Part shown: positions 31,191 through 38,730 of the stretch, one piece after another
How positions within the stretch are numbered: the first letter of the stretch is position 1
Layout: each line of letters starts with the position of its first letter
NCBI RefSeq assembly: GCF_050122995.1
Contig: NZ_JBNLIA010000003.1
Location: 124,001-188,000, forward strand
Source: Haloparvum alkalitolerans
GTDB taxonomy: Archaea > Halobacteriota > Halobacteria > Halobacteriales > Haloferacaceae
DNA: 64,000 nucleotides
Direction of reading: 5' to 3'
Translations under genes and position numbers: made by a program
Notes under the pieces: generated by a model
Databases searched by the model: none
Seen by the model: only the letters and a program-made list of their open reading frames with translations
Told to the model about the DNA's origin: nothing

Positions 31191-31215
31191 AACGATGCCG
31201 CGTGAATCCACCGCG

Positions 31216-32313
31216 ATGCACGTGCTCGGACGCGACGCGCCGGCGGACGCGGGACCGGTCGCCGAGGTCGGGCGGTTCCTCGCACGGGACGGGAGCGAGG
31301 GTGCGCGGGTCGGGTTCGATATCGACCGCCCGCACGCGGGCGTGGTGGTCGGCAAACGCGGAACGGGGAAGTCCTACACGCTGGGTGTGCTCGTGGAGGA
31401 GCTCGCGGCCGCCGACGGCGTCGCGCCGGTCGTCGTGGACCCGATGGGCGTCTTCGACGGGCTTAGCGACGCCGGCGGCCGCGTCGTCGAACCGCGCGTG
31501 CGTCCCGACGCGCTCCCGCCGTCCGCCTGGCCGGAGCTGCTCGGGCTCGACCCGGAGTCCCCGGCCGGGAGCCTGCTCTGGCGAAGCGTCGCCGAGGCCG
31601 ACGAAGGGGAAGGGGACGCGACCGCGCTCGCGGACGTCCGGGACCAGCTCGGGGCGGCCGATGCGCCCGCGAGCGCGCGTCGCGCGGCCGATAACGCGCT
31701 TCGACTGGCCGAGTCGTGGGGCGTGTTCGCGGCGGACGCGCCGCACCCGGCCGCGTTCGCCGACGGCGCCCCCGCCGTGCTCGACTGCACGGGGCTCCCG
31801 ACGGCCGCACGCGGGGCAGTGGTCCGGGCAGTCGCCCGCGGCCTCTACGAGGCCCGCGTCTCCGACGCCGGCGGGGGCTGTCGGCGGCTTCCGTGGCTGC
31901 TCGTCGACGAGGCGCACGCGCTGTTCGGCGGCGTCGCCGACCCCGCCCTGCGGACGCTTCTGACCCGAGGGCGAGCGCCCGGCGTCTCGCTGGTCTGCGC
32001 CACGCAGCGGCCGGACGCGCTCCCCGACGTCGCCGTCTCACAGGCCGACCTGCTGGTCGCGCATCGACTGACCGACGAACGTGACGTGGCGGCGCTGCGG
32101 GCGGCACAGCCCTCGTACCTCGGCGCGGACCTCGCGGCCGCGCTCCCGACGGGCACCGGCGACGCGCTGGTCGTCGACGACGCGACGGAGGTGAGCCACA
32201 CGATCCGAATCCGCGAGCGTGAGACGCCACACGGCGGCGGAAGTCCGCGGGCGAGCGCGGTCGGGGACAGTCCCCAGGGCGAATCCCGCCACCACACCGG
32301 ACCAGAAAAGTAG
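31216..32313 (+). CDS. HerA/FtsK-like P-loop ATPase
   Basis: A 365-aa ATPase of the HerA/DUF87-like type. Walker A is VVVGKRGTGKSYTLGVL (about 45-60), Walker B is WLLVDEAHALFG, followed by RTLLTRGRAPGVSLVCATQRP and DVAVSQADLLVAHRLTDE. These are features of ring translocases that move DNA. No NurA nuclease or other helicase subunit is adjacent. It is short for HerA (about 500-600 aa) and has no HAS-barrel. The tail is basic and disordered. The start is chosen from TATA spacing. Confidence 0.8.
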   Translation: MHVLGRDAPADAGPVAEVGRFLARDGSEGARVGFDIDRPHAGVVVGKRGTGKSYTLGVLVEELAAADGVAPVVVDPMGVFDGLSDAGGRVVEPRVRPDALPPSAWPELLGLDPESPAGSLLWRSVAEADEGEGDATALADVRDQLGAADAPASARRAADNALRLAESWGVFAADAPHPAAFADGAPAVLDCTGLPTAARGAVVRAVARGLYEARVSDAGGGCRRLPWLLVDEAHALFGGVADPALRTLLTRGRAPGVSLVCATQRPDALPDVAVSQADLLVAHRLTDERDVAALRAAQPSYLGADLAAALPTGTGDALVVDDATEVSHTIRIRERETPHGGGSPRASAVGDSPQGESRHHTGPEK

Positions 32314-32333
32314 GCGACCGCCGGATCGGGAGC

Positions 32334-32675
32334 ATGGACCGGAGCGCGGGCGATGTCGGGCTGGTCGCGCTCGGCGGATTCCTCGGCGCGACTGGCCGAT
32401 ACAGCGTCGACCTCGCGCTCGGCGGCGTCGCGGGGACGTTCGCGGTGAACGTCGCCGGCGCGTTCCTGCTCGGCCTGCTCGTGGCGACCGTCACCGACCG
32501 CCGCGCCCGCCTGCTGTTCGGGACCGGAGTGCTGTCGTCGTTCACCACCTACAGCGCCTTCGCACACGACGCGGTGACGCTCGGGACCGTCGCGGGCGCC
32601 GGCTACGTCGCGGCGACGTACGCGGTCGGGTTCGCGGCGGCGGGCGCGGGGCTCGCGCTCGGGGGGCGGCGATGA
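32334..32675 (+). CDS. crcB: Fluoride channel CrcB/Fluc, subunit 1
   Basis: A 113-aa protein with four transmembrane helices. VALGGFLGATGRYSVD and NVAGAFLLGLLVA are Fluc motifs, and GTGVLSSFTTYSAFAHD is the TTFS-like phenylalanine-box region. Fluc channels export fluoride. It overlaps the second crcB by 4 nt (ATGA); a gene pair implies a heterodimer with opposed topologies, as in other two-gene Flucs. TATA-like agaaaagta is about 27 bp upstream. No fluoride riboswitch is visible in the short leader. Confidence 0.9.
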   Translation: MDRSAGDVGLVALGGFLGATGRYSVDLALGGVAGTFAVNVAGAFLLGLLVATVTDRRARLLFGTGVLSSFTTYSAFAHDAVTLGTVAGAGYVAATYAVGFAAAGAGLALGGRR

Positions 32676-33022
32676 CCGCCGTCGACCTGCTGCTGGTCGG
32701 CATCGGGGGCGCCTGCGGCGCCGTCGGGAGACACGCCGTCGGGCGGGCGCTGTCCGGTCGGCGCTCGCTGGTCGCGGTCAACGTCGCCGGGAGCCTGCTG
32801 CTCGGTGCGGTGTTGGCCGCGCCGCTGTCGCCCTCGGCGATGCGGTTCGCGGGCGTCGGGTTCTGCGGCGCGTTCACGACCTTCTCCTCGGTGGCGGTGG
32901 AGGTCGCGACGCTGACGGACGAGGGTCGTTCCGGGGCGGCCGCGGCGCTGGCCGGCGGAACGCTCATCGCGGCGCTCTCGGCGGTTCTCCTCGGTGCGGC
33001 CGCCGTCGAGGCGGCGTGGTGA
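32672..33022 (+). CDS. crcB: Fluoride channel CrcB/Fluc, subunit 2
   Basis: A 116-aa Fluc protein. LLVGIGGACGAVGRHAVGR, NVAGSLLLGAVLA and the canonical GFCGAFTTFSSVAVE are intact. Its charge pattern differs from subunit 1 (RRSLVAVNVA), consistent with inverse orientation in the membrane. Translationally coupled to the first crcB. Confidence 0.92.
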   Translation: MTAVDLLLVGIGGACGAVGRHAVGRALSGRRSLVAVNVAGSLLLGAVLAAPLSPSAMRFAGVGFCGAFTTFSSVAVEVATLTDEGRSGAAAALAGGTLIAALSAVLLGAAAVEAAW

Positions 33023-33119
33023 CCGGGGGCGGCCCGGGTCGCGCCGCAACCGGTGCGGTCCGACCGCAACCGGGCGAACCGAGCGACAGGTACACGTTGC
33101 GGCCGCCCGAAGGACGGCC

Positions 33120-33455
33120 GTGACCGACGCTTCAGACACGCCGGTCGGCGCCGAGCCGGGGGACGGCGGATCGGCCGACGGACCGAACCTGGAGGGAGAT
33201 GACGCCGAGGCGCGTCCGACCGAGCCGGTCGAGCGCGAGGAGCTCTCGCTCGACGACCTGACGCTTCCCCAGCGCGTGTTCGTCGCCGCGGTGCAGAACC
33301 CGACGCGGGGCGTGTTCGTCGCGTTCCTGCTGGCGTTCGCGTTCTCCTTCTACATCGCGCTCTGGCTCGCGTTCCCCCGGTTCGCGGCGCTCGGGTCCGC
33401 GGCGGCCGCGGTCGCCGCCGTCGTCATCGGCGGCGTGCTCTACCTGCTGCGATGA
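33120..33455 (+). CDS. Small two-TM membrane protein with acidic N-terminus
   Basis: A 111-aa protein. About 45 acidic residues precede LTLPQRVFVAAVQNPTRGVF and two helices (about 66-85 and 92-110), ending YLLR. Its TGA overlaps the ATG of the YgjP-like peptidase gene (ATGA), so it may anchor or modulate that peptidase. A GTG start at 33120 is used; there is no ATG in the right place. No family recognised. Confidence 0.65.
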   Translation: MTDASDTPVGAEPGDGGSADGPNLEGDDAEARPTEPVEREELSLDDLTLPQRVFVAAVQNPTRGVFVAFLLAFAFSFYIALWLAFPRFAALGSAAAAVAAVVIGGVLYLLR

Positions 33456-34213
33456 GCGGGGTCAGAAACGGGGCGGAGTCGGCAGACGGCCGCGAAACGG
33501 TTCTTTCCGGTGAGTGTGTCGCCTACTCGGTCCGGGAGAGCGCCCGCGCTTCGCGGCCGCGGATCGACGTGCGACCGGCCGGCGTGACGGTCGTGGTTCC
33601 GGAAACCGACCGCAGCCGGGTCGACCCCGACGCAGTGTTGGCCGGCCACGCCGAGTGGGTGCTCGAAAAGCGGGCGGCGATGGCGGCGCGCCGCGAGCGA
33701 GCGCCCGACCGCGCGTACGGGCCCGGCGCGACGTGGCCGGTCCTCGGCGCCGAGCGCGAGATCGTCGTGGAGCGACGGCGCTCCTCGACGGTCGACCGCG
33801 ACGCGGACCTGATCCGGCTCGCGCGAAGCCACGTCGACCGGACCGCCCACAAGCGCGCGCTGGAGTACTGCTTCCGCGAGACCGCTCGCGCGGAGTTCGA
33901 GCGCCGGGTCGACGCCCTCGCGCCCGAGATGGGGGTCGCCGACGCGGTCGGCGGCGTGGAGGTGCGCAACCAGCGAACGCGGTGGGGAAGCTGTTCGAGC
34001 AACGGAACGCTCAGCCTCAACTGGCGGCTGCTGCTGGCGCCGCCCGCGGTGCTCCGGTACGTCGTCGTCCACGAGCTCGCGCACCTGCGGAAACGGGACC
34101 ACTCGGACGCATTCTGGCGGATCGTCGCGGCACACGACACGGAGTGGGAGCGCCACCGGGACTGGCTCCGCGAGCACGCCGACGAGCTGATCTTCGACGA
34201 GAGCGACCTCTGA
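33452..34213 (+). CDS. YgjP-like (DUF45) metalloprotease
   Basis: A 253-aa SprT/M48-related zinc peptidase. The motif RWGSCSSNGTLSLNWRLL precedes HELAHLRKRDHSDAFW with HExxH and a downstream His ligand, the WLG-type signature of DUF45/YgjP. The N-terminal domain (ASRPRIDVRPAGVTVVVP) is the family beta sheet. It is likely a cytosolic peptidase of unknown substrate. It is coupled to the upstream small membrane protein. Confidence 0.9.
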   Translation: MSGVRNGAESADGRETVLSGECVAYSVRESARASRPRIDVRPAGVTVVVPETDRSRVDPDAVLAGHAEWVLEKRAAMAARRERAPDRAYGPGATWPVLGAEREIVVERRRSSTVDRDADLIRLARSHVDRTAHKRALEYCFRETARAEFERRVDALAPEMGVADAVGGVEVRNQRTRWGSCSSNGTLSLNWRLLLAPPAVLRYVVVHELAHLRKRDHSDAFWRIVAAHDTEWERHRDWLREHADELIFDESDL

Positions 34214-34364
34214 TCGAGCTTCGCGAACGCCCCGGAACCGGCCTTCAGGGGCGGCGGGAGACGCGGACGGTCCGATCGCGTGGGCCCCAGATGGAAGGCC
34301 GCTGCCGGCTCTCCCTGCTACGCCCGTCTCTTGTCGTCACAGAGCCTGCTGCTTCGTGACCGCG

Positions 34365-34420
34365 ACATCCAGAACGCCCCGCCCCGCGACCGCACAGCAG
34401 CCTCACACCTCCCCCTGGCT
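34365..34420 (-). repeat. Dispersed repeat core, copy B (inverted)
   Basis: On the minus strand the sequence reads agggggaggtgtgaggctg, then ctgtgcggtcgcggggcg, matching copies A and C over most positions but degraded at the 3' end. Confidence 0.6.
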
Positions 34421-34527
34421 GAACGAACAGCCGCGGCCGGTCCCTCAGCATGTCGGTGGAGGACTGCGGGAGCGCGGTCGGTGGCCGCGTGCGATCCTCC
34501 CGCCGCCCGTGCGGTGTCTCGGGCGGA

Positions 34528-34533
34528 TTTAAG
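34528..34533 (+). promoter_or_regulatory. TATA box for gap
   Basis: tttaag 27-30 bp before ATG 34558 with a purine-rich upstream flank. It fits a leaderless mRNA. Confidence 0.6.
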
Positions 34534-34557
34534 TGGATCCAGGCCGACTATTCGGAT

Positions 34558-35610
34558 ATGAGTAAATCCTCTCTCGACGCCGGCGACGACGTTCCCGAGG
34601 CGGACGTCGTCCGTGTCGGGCTCAACGGGTTCGGCCGCATCGGTCGGAACGTGTTCCGCGCCGTGCTGGAGAACCCCCGGGTCGAGCTGGCGGGCATCAA
34701 CGACGTGATGGACTTCGAGGACATGGAGTACCTCGGCAAGTACGACACCGTCATGGGCCGGCTCGACGGGCTGGAGCGCGACGGCGACGAGCTCGTCGTC
34801 GGCGACACGTCGGTCCCGCTGTTCAACGTGCAGGACCCCGCGGACCTGCCGTGGGACGACCTCGACGTGGACGTTGCCCTGGAGTGTACCGGCGTCTTCC
34901 GCACGAAGGCGGACGCGAGCGCGCACCTCGACGGCGGCGCCGACACCGTCATCATCTCCGCGCCGCCGAAGGGCGAGGAGCCGGTCAAGCAGTTGGTCTA
35001 CGGCGTCAACCACGACGAGTACGACGGGGAGACGGTCATCTCCAACGCCTCCTGTACGACCAACTCCATCACGCCGGTCGCGAAGGTGCTCGACGAGGAG
35101 TTCGGCATCGAGTCCGGGACGCTCACCACGGTCCACGCCTACACCGGCTCACAGAGCCTCGTCGACGGGCCGATGGCCAAGACGCGCCGCGGTCGCGCGG
35201 CCGCCGAGAACATCGTCCCCACCTCCACGGGCGCCGCGAACGCGGCCACCGAGATCCTCCCGCAGTTGGACGGGAAGATCGACGGGATGGCGATCCGCGT
35301 CCCGGTCCCGAACGGTTCCCTGACGGAGTTCGTCGTCAGCCTCGACCAGGCGGAGATCACCGCCGAGGAGATCAACGACGCGTTCCGCGACGCCGCCGAC
35401 TCGGGACCGCTGGCGGGCGTCCTCGGCTACACCGACGACGAGGTCGTCTCGCGGGACATCCTCGGGCTCCCGTTCTCCTCGTACGTCGACCTGAACTCCA
35501 CGAACGTCGTCGCCGGCGGCGACCTCGTGAAGATCCTCACCTGGTACGACAACGAGTTCGGCTTCTCGAACCGGATGCTCGACATGGCGGCGTACGTTCA
35601 CGACGCCTGA
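34558..35610 (+). CDS. gap: Glyceraldehyde-3-phosphate dehydrogenase, type I
   Basis: A 350-aa GAPDH of the bacterial-type class found in haloarchaea. The Rossmann motif GLNGFGRIGRNVFRA, the catalytic ISNASCTTNSITPVAK (Cys166), AYTGSQSLVDGP and the C-terminal WYDNEFGFSNRM are complete. It converts G3P to 1,3-bisphosphoglycerate in glycolysis or the reverse. Cofactor choice cannot be read reliably. pgk follows about 93 bp later with its own TATA, so they may be coregulated but separate. Confidence 0.95.
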   Translation: MSKSSLDAGDDVPEADVVRVGLNGFGRIGRNVFRAVLENPRVELAGINDVMDFEDMEYLGKYDTVMGRLDGLERDGDELVVGDTSVPLFNVQDPADLPWDDLDVDVALECTGVFRTKADASAHLDGGADTVIISAPPKGEEPVKQLVYGVNHDEYDGETVISNASCTTNSITPVAKVLDEEFGIESGTLTTVHAYTGSQSLVDGPMAKTRRGRAAAENIVPTSTGAANAATEILPQLDGKIDGMAIRVPVPNGSLTEFVVSLDQAEITAEEINDAFRDAADSGPLAGVLGYTDDEVVSRDILGLPFSSYVDLNSTNVVAGGDLVKILTWYDNEFGFSNRMLDMAAYVHDA

Positions 35611-35703
35611 TCCGGGACCCGTTCCGGCCCGGTCGCGGACCGCCGGCCGCACCGCTTGTGCGTATCGCCCACCGCTAAGTAACCGCCCCTCGATTCTCGA
35701 CAC

Positions 35704-36930
35704 ATGACCGACGCCACCTTCAGAACCCTCGACGACCTGCCCGACGACTCGCGCGTGCTCGTCCGCCTCGACCTCAACTCCCCCATCGAGGACGGCGAGC
35801 CGCAGGACAACCGCCGCTTCGAGCGCCACGCCGAGACCGTCCGCGAACTCGCGGCCGCCGGCCACCGCGTCGTCTGTCTGGCCCATCAGGGCCGCCCCGG
35901 CCGCGACGACTTCGTCTCGCTGGCGGGACACGCCGACATCCTCGCGAAACACGTCGGCCGCGACGTGGCGTTCGTCGCCGACACCCACGGCCCCGCCGCG
36001 CGGGAGGCCATCGAGGCCCTCGACGCCGGGGAGGTCCTCCTGCTCGAGAACACCCGGATGTGCGAGGACGAACTGCCGGAGGCCGACCCCGAGGAGAAGG
36101 CAGCGACCGAGTACGTCGAGACGCTCGCGCCGCTGTTCGACGCCTACGTCAACGACGCCTACTCGGCGGCCCACCGGAAGCACGCCTCCCTCGTGGGGTT
36201 CCCACTCGCGCTGCCGGCCTACGCCGGTCGCGTGATGGCGGCGGAGTACGAGGCCAACACCGCCATCGCGCGCAGGTCCTTCGACGGCCCCGTCACGATG
36301 GTCGTCGGCGGGACGAAGGCGACGGACGTGATCGGCGTAATGGACGCGCTCGGCGACACGGTCGACCGCTTCCTGCTGGGCGGCGTCGCGGGCGAGCTGT
36401 TCCTCCGCGCGGCCGGCCACCCGGTCGGCTCGGACCTGTCGGGGATGGACCTGTTCGACGAGCAGTGGGAGCGCAACCGCGAGACCATCGAGCGCGTGCT
36501 CGACGAGCGGGGCGAGGCGATCCACCTCGCGACGGACCTCGCGTACGAGGGCGCGGACGGCGACCGCGCCGAGGTCATGGTCGACGACATCGAGGAGAAG
36601 GAGACGGCGTACCTCGACGTCGGAAGCGCCACGGTCGAGGCGTACGCCCCCCTGATCCGCGAGTCCGACGCCGTCTTCGTGAAGGGCGCGCTCGGCGTCT
36701 TCGAGGACGAACGCTTCGCGACGGGAACGGTCGGCGTCTTGGAGGCCATCGCCGAGACGGACTGCTTCTCGGTCGTCGGCGGCGGCGACACATCCCGCGC
36801 CATCGAGCTGTACGGGCTCGACGAGGACGACTTCTCGCACGTCTCCATCGCCGGCGGCGCGTACATCCGCGCGCTCACCGGCGAGTCGCTGCCCGCGGTC
36901 GAACTGCTGCAGGAGCAGGCGGACGCGTAA
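35704..36930 (+). CDS. pgk: Phosphoglycerate kinase
   Basis: A 408-aa PGK converting 1,3-BPG plus ADP to 3-PG and ATP. Motifs are VLVRLDLNSPIEDG, ERHAETVRELAAAGHRVV, LAHQGRPGRDD, NDAYSAAHRKHASLVG, and the C-domain nucleotide site with VVGGTKATDVIG and VVGGGDTSRAIE. The length fits archaeal PGK. A TATA (ctaagtaa, 35675-35682) is 27 bp upstream. Flanked downstream by repeat-rich DNA. Confidence 0.97.
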   Translation: MTDATFRTLDDLPDDSRVLVRLDLNSPIEDGEPQDNRRFERHAETVRELAAAGHRVVCLAHQGRPGRDDFVSLAGHADILAKHVGRDVAFVADTHGPAAREAIEALDAGEVLLLENTRMCEDELPEADPEEKAATEYVETLAPLFDAYVNDAYSAAHRKHASLVGFPLALPAYAGRVMAAEYEANTAIARRSFDGPVTMVVGGTKATDVIGVMDALGDTVDRFLLGGVAGELFLRAAGHPVGSDLSGMDLFDEQWERNRETIERVLDERGEAIHLATDLAYEGADGDRAEVMVDDIEEKETAYLDVGSATVEAYAPLIRESDAVFVKGALGVFEDERFATGTVGVLEAIAETDCFSVVGGGDTSRAIELYGLDEDDFSHVSIAGGAYIRALTGESLPAVELLQEQADA

Positions 36931-36953
36931 CCTGAGACCCGGCCGATCAGGCG

Positions 36954-36981
36954 GTCGGCGCGCGCGAGGAACGCGCGCGAG
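36954..36981. repeat. GC hairpin element, copy C
   Basis: Matches 103-130 except for one base in the loop. It lies a few tens of bases after the pgk stop and may help end transcription. Confidence 0.6.
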
Positions 36982-37012
36982 GTCGCCAGCGCGCTACTGC
37001 ACGCTGGCTGCT

Positions 37013-37123
37013 CGAAAATCTCCGATTTTCGGTGGAGTCGCGGGCCCGGCGCGCTGCGGTGTCTCCAGCGTCGCCGTGAGCGCGGTGCGGAGAGAACGGC
37101 GGCTCGAAAATCTCCGATTTTCG
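37013..37123. repeat. Two identical AT-stem palindromes
   Basis: The 19-bp cgaaaatctccgattttcg forms an 8-bp stem with a 3-nt loop; copies are at 37013-37031 and 37105-37123. The second stem end is followed by the same gcgcgctactgcacg segment that precedes the first, so a unit appears duplicated and rearranged. Confidence 0.75.
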
Positions 37124-37194
37124 GCGCGCTACTGCACGCTGGAGGCCAGCGGGACGCCGTTTGTCCCGTGCTGCGGTTCCGCGCCCGGCCCGCG

Positions 37195-37280
37195 GCCGAG
37201 GCTGGGGAGGTGTGAGGCTGCGGGGCGGTTGCGGTACGGTTCGGAGCGGGGCGGTTCCGGTGCTGTGCGGGGTGGAACTG
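37195..37280 (+). repeat. Dispersed repeat core, copy C
   Basis: Starts gccgaggctggggaggtg as in copy A, then gtgaggctg, and ends gtgctgtgcggggtgg-aactg. Strong but not perfect identity to 185-260. Confidence 0.65.
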
Positions 37281-37405
37281 TTCAGAGCAGGCGGATCGGC
37301 GACGGAACACGTTCTGTCTGAGGGAGCGTTCGAACCGGGCGATGCTCGCGCGATCGGCCGTCGCCGTCACCAGACCTCAGAAATACCGAGACCGTCCGCG
37401 GAGCA

Positions 37406-37972
37406 CTACGAGCCGTCCGTGAGCGGCAGCCGCATCCAGAGGTCGCCGCGCTCTCCCTCGACGGTCTCGAAGCCGAGCCCGCGGTACACCGAGAGCGCGG
37501 CCCGGTTACGGCGCTCGACGGTGAGCACGACCGCGGCGCGGTCGGTGGCGGCGGCGCGGGCGACGATGTGGCGGCACAGCTCCGTCCCGAGCCCGCGGTC
37601 CTGATACGTCGGGTGGACGAACACCGCGAGCTCCGGCTCGTCGGCGTCGGTCGGCGTCAGCGTGGCGTGACCGACGACCCCGGCCTCACCCTCGGCGACG
37701 ACGTTCCAGCCGCGCTCGAAGAGGTCGTCGAGCCAGCGCTCCGTCCGCGACTCGGTGACCGGCGGGAGTCCCTGCGCGCGGTCGGCGGTCCCGAAGTCGC
37801 CGTACATGGCGGTGAGCGCGTCGCGGTCGTCGCCGTCCGCGGCCCGGATCCGCCACCGGACGCCGAACTTGTCGACGAACCGTGGACCGCGCGGCGAGGG
37901 GGCGGGAGCGGGCGACCGCTCCGCCGTGGGGTCTGCCGACCGGTCCGCCGTGGAGGTGGGCGTCGTGGTCAT
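37406..37972 (-). CDS. GNAT family N-acetyltransferase
   Basis: A 188-aa acetyltransferase with the acetyl-CoA loop motif VHPTYQDRGLGTELCRHIVARA (about 120-140) and the C-terminal LTVERRNRAALSVYRGLGFETV. The N-terminal 30 residues are low-complexity Ser/Pro/Ala. The acceptor is unknown; the LPPVTESRTERWLDDLFERG region resembles small-molecule rather than ribosomal acetyltransferases. TATA-like GGTTTAAG lies about 27 bp upstream. Confidence 0.88.
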   Translation of the reverse strand: MTTTPTSTADRSADPTAERSPAPAPSPRGPRFVDKFGVRWRIRAADGDDRDALTAMYGDFGTADRAQGLPPVTESRTERWLDDLFERGWNVVAEGEAGVVGHATLTPTDADEPELAVFVHPTYQDRGLGTELCRHIVARAAATDRAAVVLTVERRNRAALSVYRGLGFETVEGERGDLWMRLPLTDGS

Positions 37973-38124
37973 GGCTCGTCTCCACCTACGCCGAGACGGC
38001 GCTTAAACCGGGGCGCGGGCTCCCAGCGAACGGGAACGCGGCGCGGAGCGCGGGGCGCGCACGCCGGACGCCGGACGCCGGCCTCCCGCCGACACTTTTG
38101 TCGGCCGCCCGCGAACCGCCGTGC

Positions 38125-38634
38125 ATGAAGCTCGGCATCGTCTCCGACACGCACGACGACCTGGACGCGGTCGCGGCCGCGGTCGAACTGTTCGAGCGCG
38201 AGGCGGTCGACGCCGTCGTCCACTGCGGCGACTTCGTGGCGCCCTTCTCGGTCGCCCCGTTCGAGGGCGACTGGGCGTTCCACGCCGTCCGCGGCAACAA
38301 CGACGGCGAGTGGGCCGTCGAGTCGACCGTCGAGGCGTTCGGCGAGTACCACGGCGAAGCCGCCGCCCTCCCGTTCGACGGGCGCTCCGTCGCGGTCTAC
38401 CACGGCACGAGCGCGACGCTCGTCGACGCGCTGGTCGACTGCGGCGACCACGACTTCGTCTGTCACGGACACACCCACGCGCACGGCGTCGAGGAGCGCG
38501 GCGGGACGGTCCGCGTCAACCCCGGCGGGCTCCCCATCCCGGTCGCGGGCGCGGACGACGCCTTCCGGGTCGCGACGATCGACACCGACCGCGAGGGCGT
38601 CGACGCGGTGACCCACCACGTGCTGGACGGCTGA
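38125..38634 (+). CDS. Metallophosphoesterase, YfcE/MJ0936 type
   Basis: A 169-aa calcineurin-like phosphoesterase: LGIVSDTHDDLDA, VVHCGDFVAP, RGNNDGEW, VYHGT and FVCHGHTHAHG give the full metal-ligand set, with a final NPGG. It is more complete in its N-terminal metal motif than its window paralogue at 5390. TATA-like acttttgt is 28 bp upstream. It lies where atpD is found in many haloarchaeal genomes, but on the opposite strand. Confidence 0.9.
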   Translation: MKLGIVSDTHDDLDAVAAAVELFEREAVDAVVHCGDFVAPFSVAPFEGDWAFHAVRGNNDGEWAVESTVEAFGEYHGEAAALPFDGRSVAVYHGTSATLVDALVDCGDHDFVCHGHTHAHGVEERGGTVRVNPGGLPIPVAGADDAFRVATIDTDREGVDAVTHHVLDG

Positions 38635-38703
38635 ATCGGTACGCGGGACGACGAACCGGGCCGTCGACGCGGCGCGGCCGCTGGACAGCCCGCCGAGTCC
38701 CGC

Positions 38704-38722
38704 AAAAAGAACCGAAAAGTTC
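38704..38722 (-). terminator. Terminator of the atp operon
   Basis: On the minus strand, just past the atpB stop, the sequence reads cttttcggttctttttgc, two T-runs in series as typical for archaeal intrinsic termination. Confidence 0.6.
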
Positions 38723-38730
38723 CGGCGGCC

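Larger units (their letters stand above)
34214..34557. repeat. Intergenic region with inverted dispersed-repeat copy and gap promoter
   Basis: No gene. About 34365-34420 contains the dispersed repeat in the minus orientation, with gaggtgtgaggctgctgtgcgg readable on the minus strand. Flanking sequence carries more distant similarity. The last 35 bp contain the gap TATA (gatttaag). Confidence 0.6.
36931..37405. repeat. Repeat-rich intergenic region after pgk
   Basis: No gene. Contents in order: GC hairpin (36954-36981), a direct repeat gcgcgctactgcacgctgg (36989-37007 and 37124-37142), two identical palindromic hairpins cgaaaatctccgattttcg (37013-37031 and 37105-37123), and the dispersed core (37195-37280). 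Its end shares further patches with 463-510 (acggaac and ctgtc-gaggga). The arrangement suggests a nested or decaying element. Confidence 0.65.

Noticed and set aside
32314..32333. Fluoride riboswitch before crcB
   Set aside because: The leader is about 20 nt or less and shows no pseudoknot-type motif.
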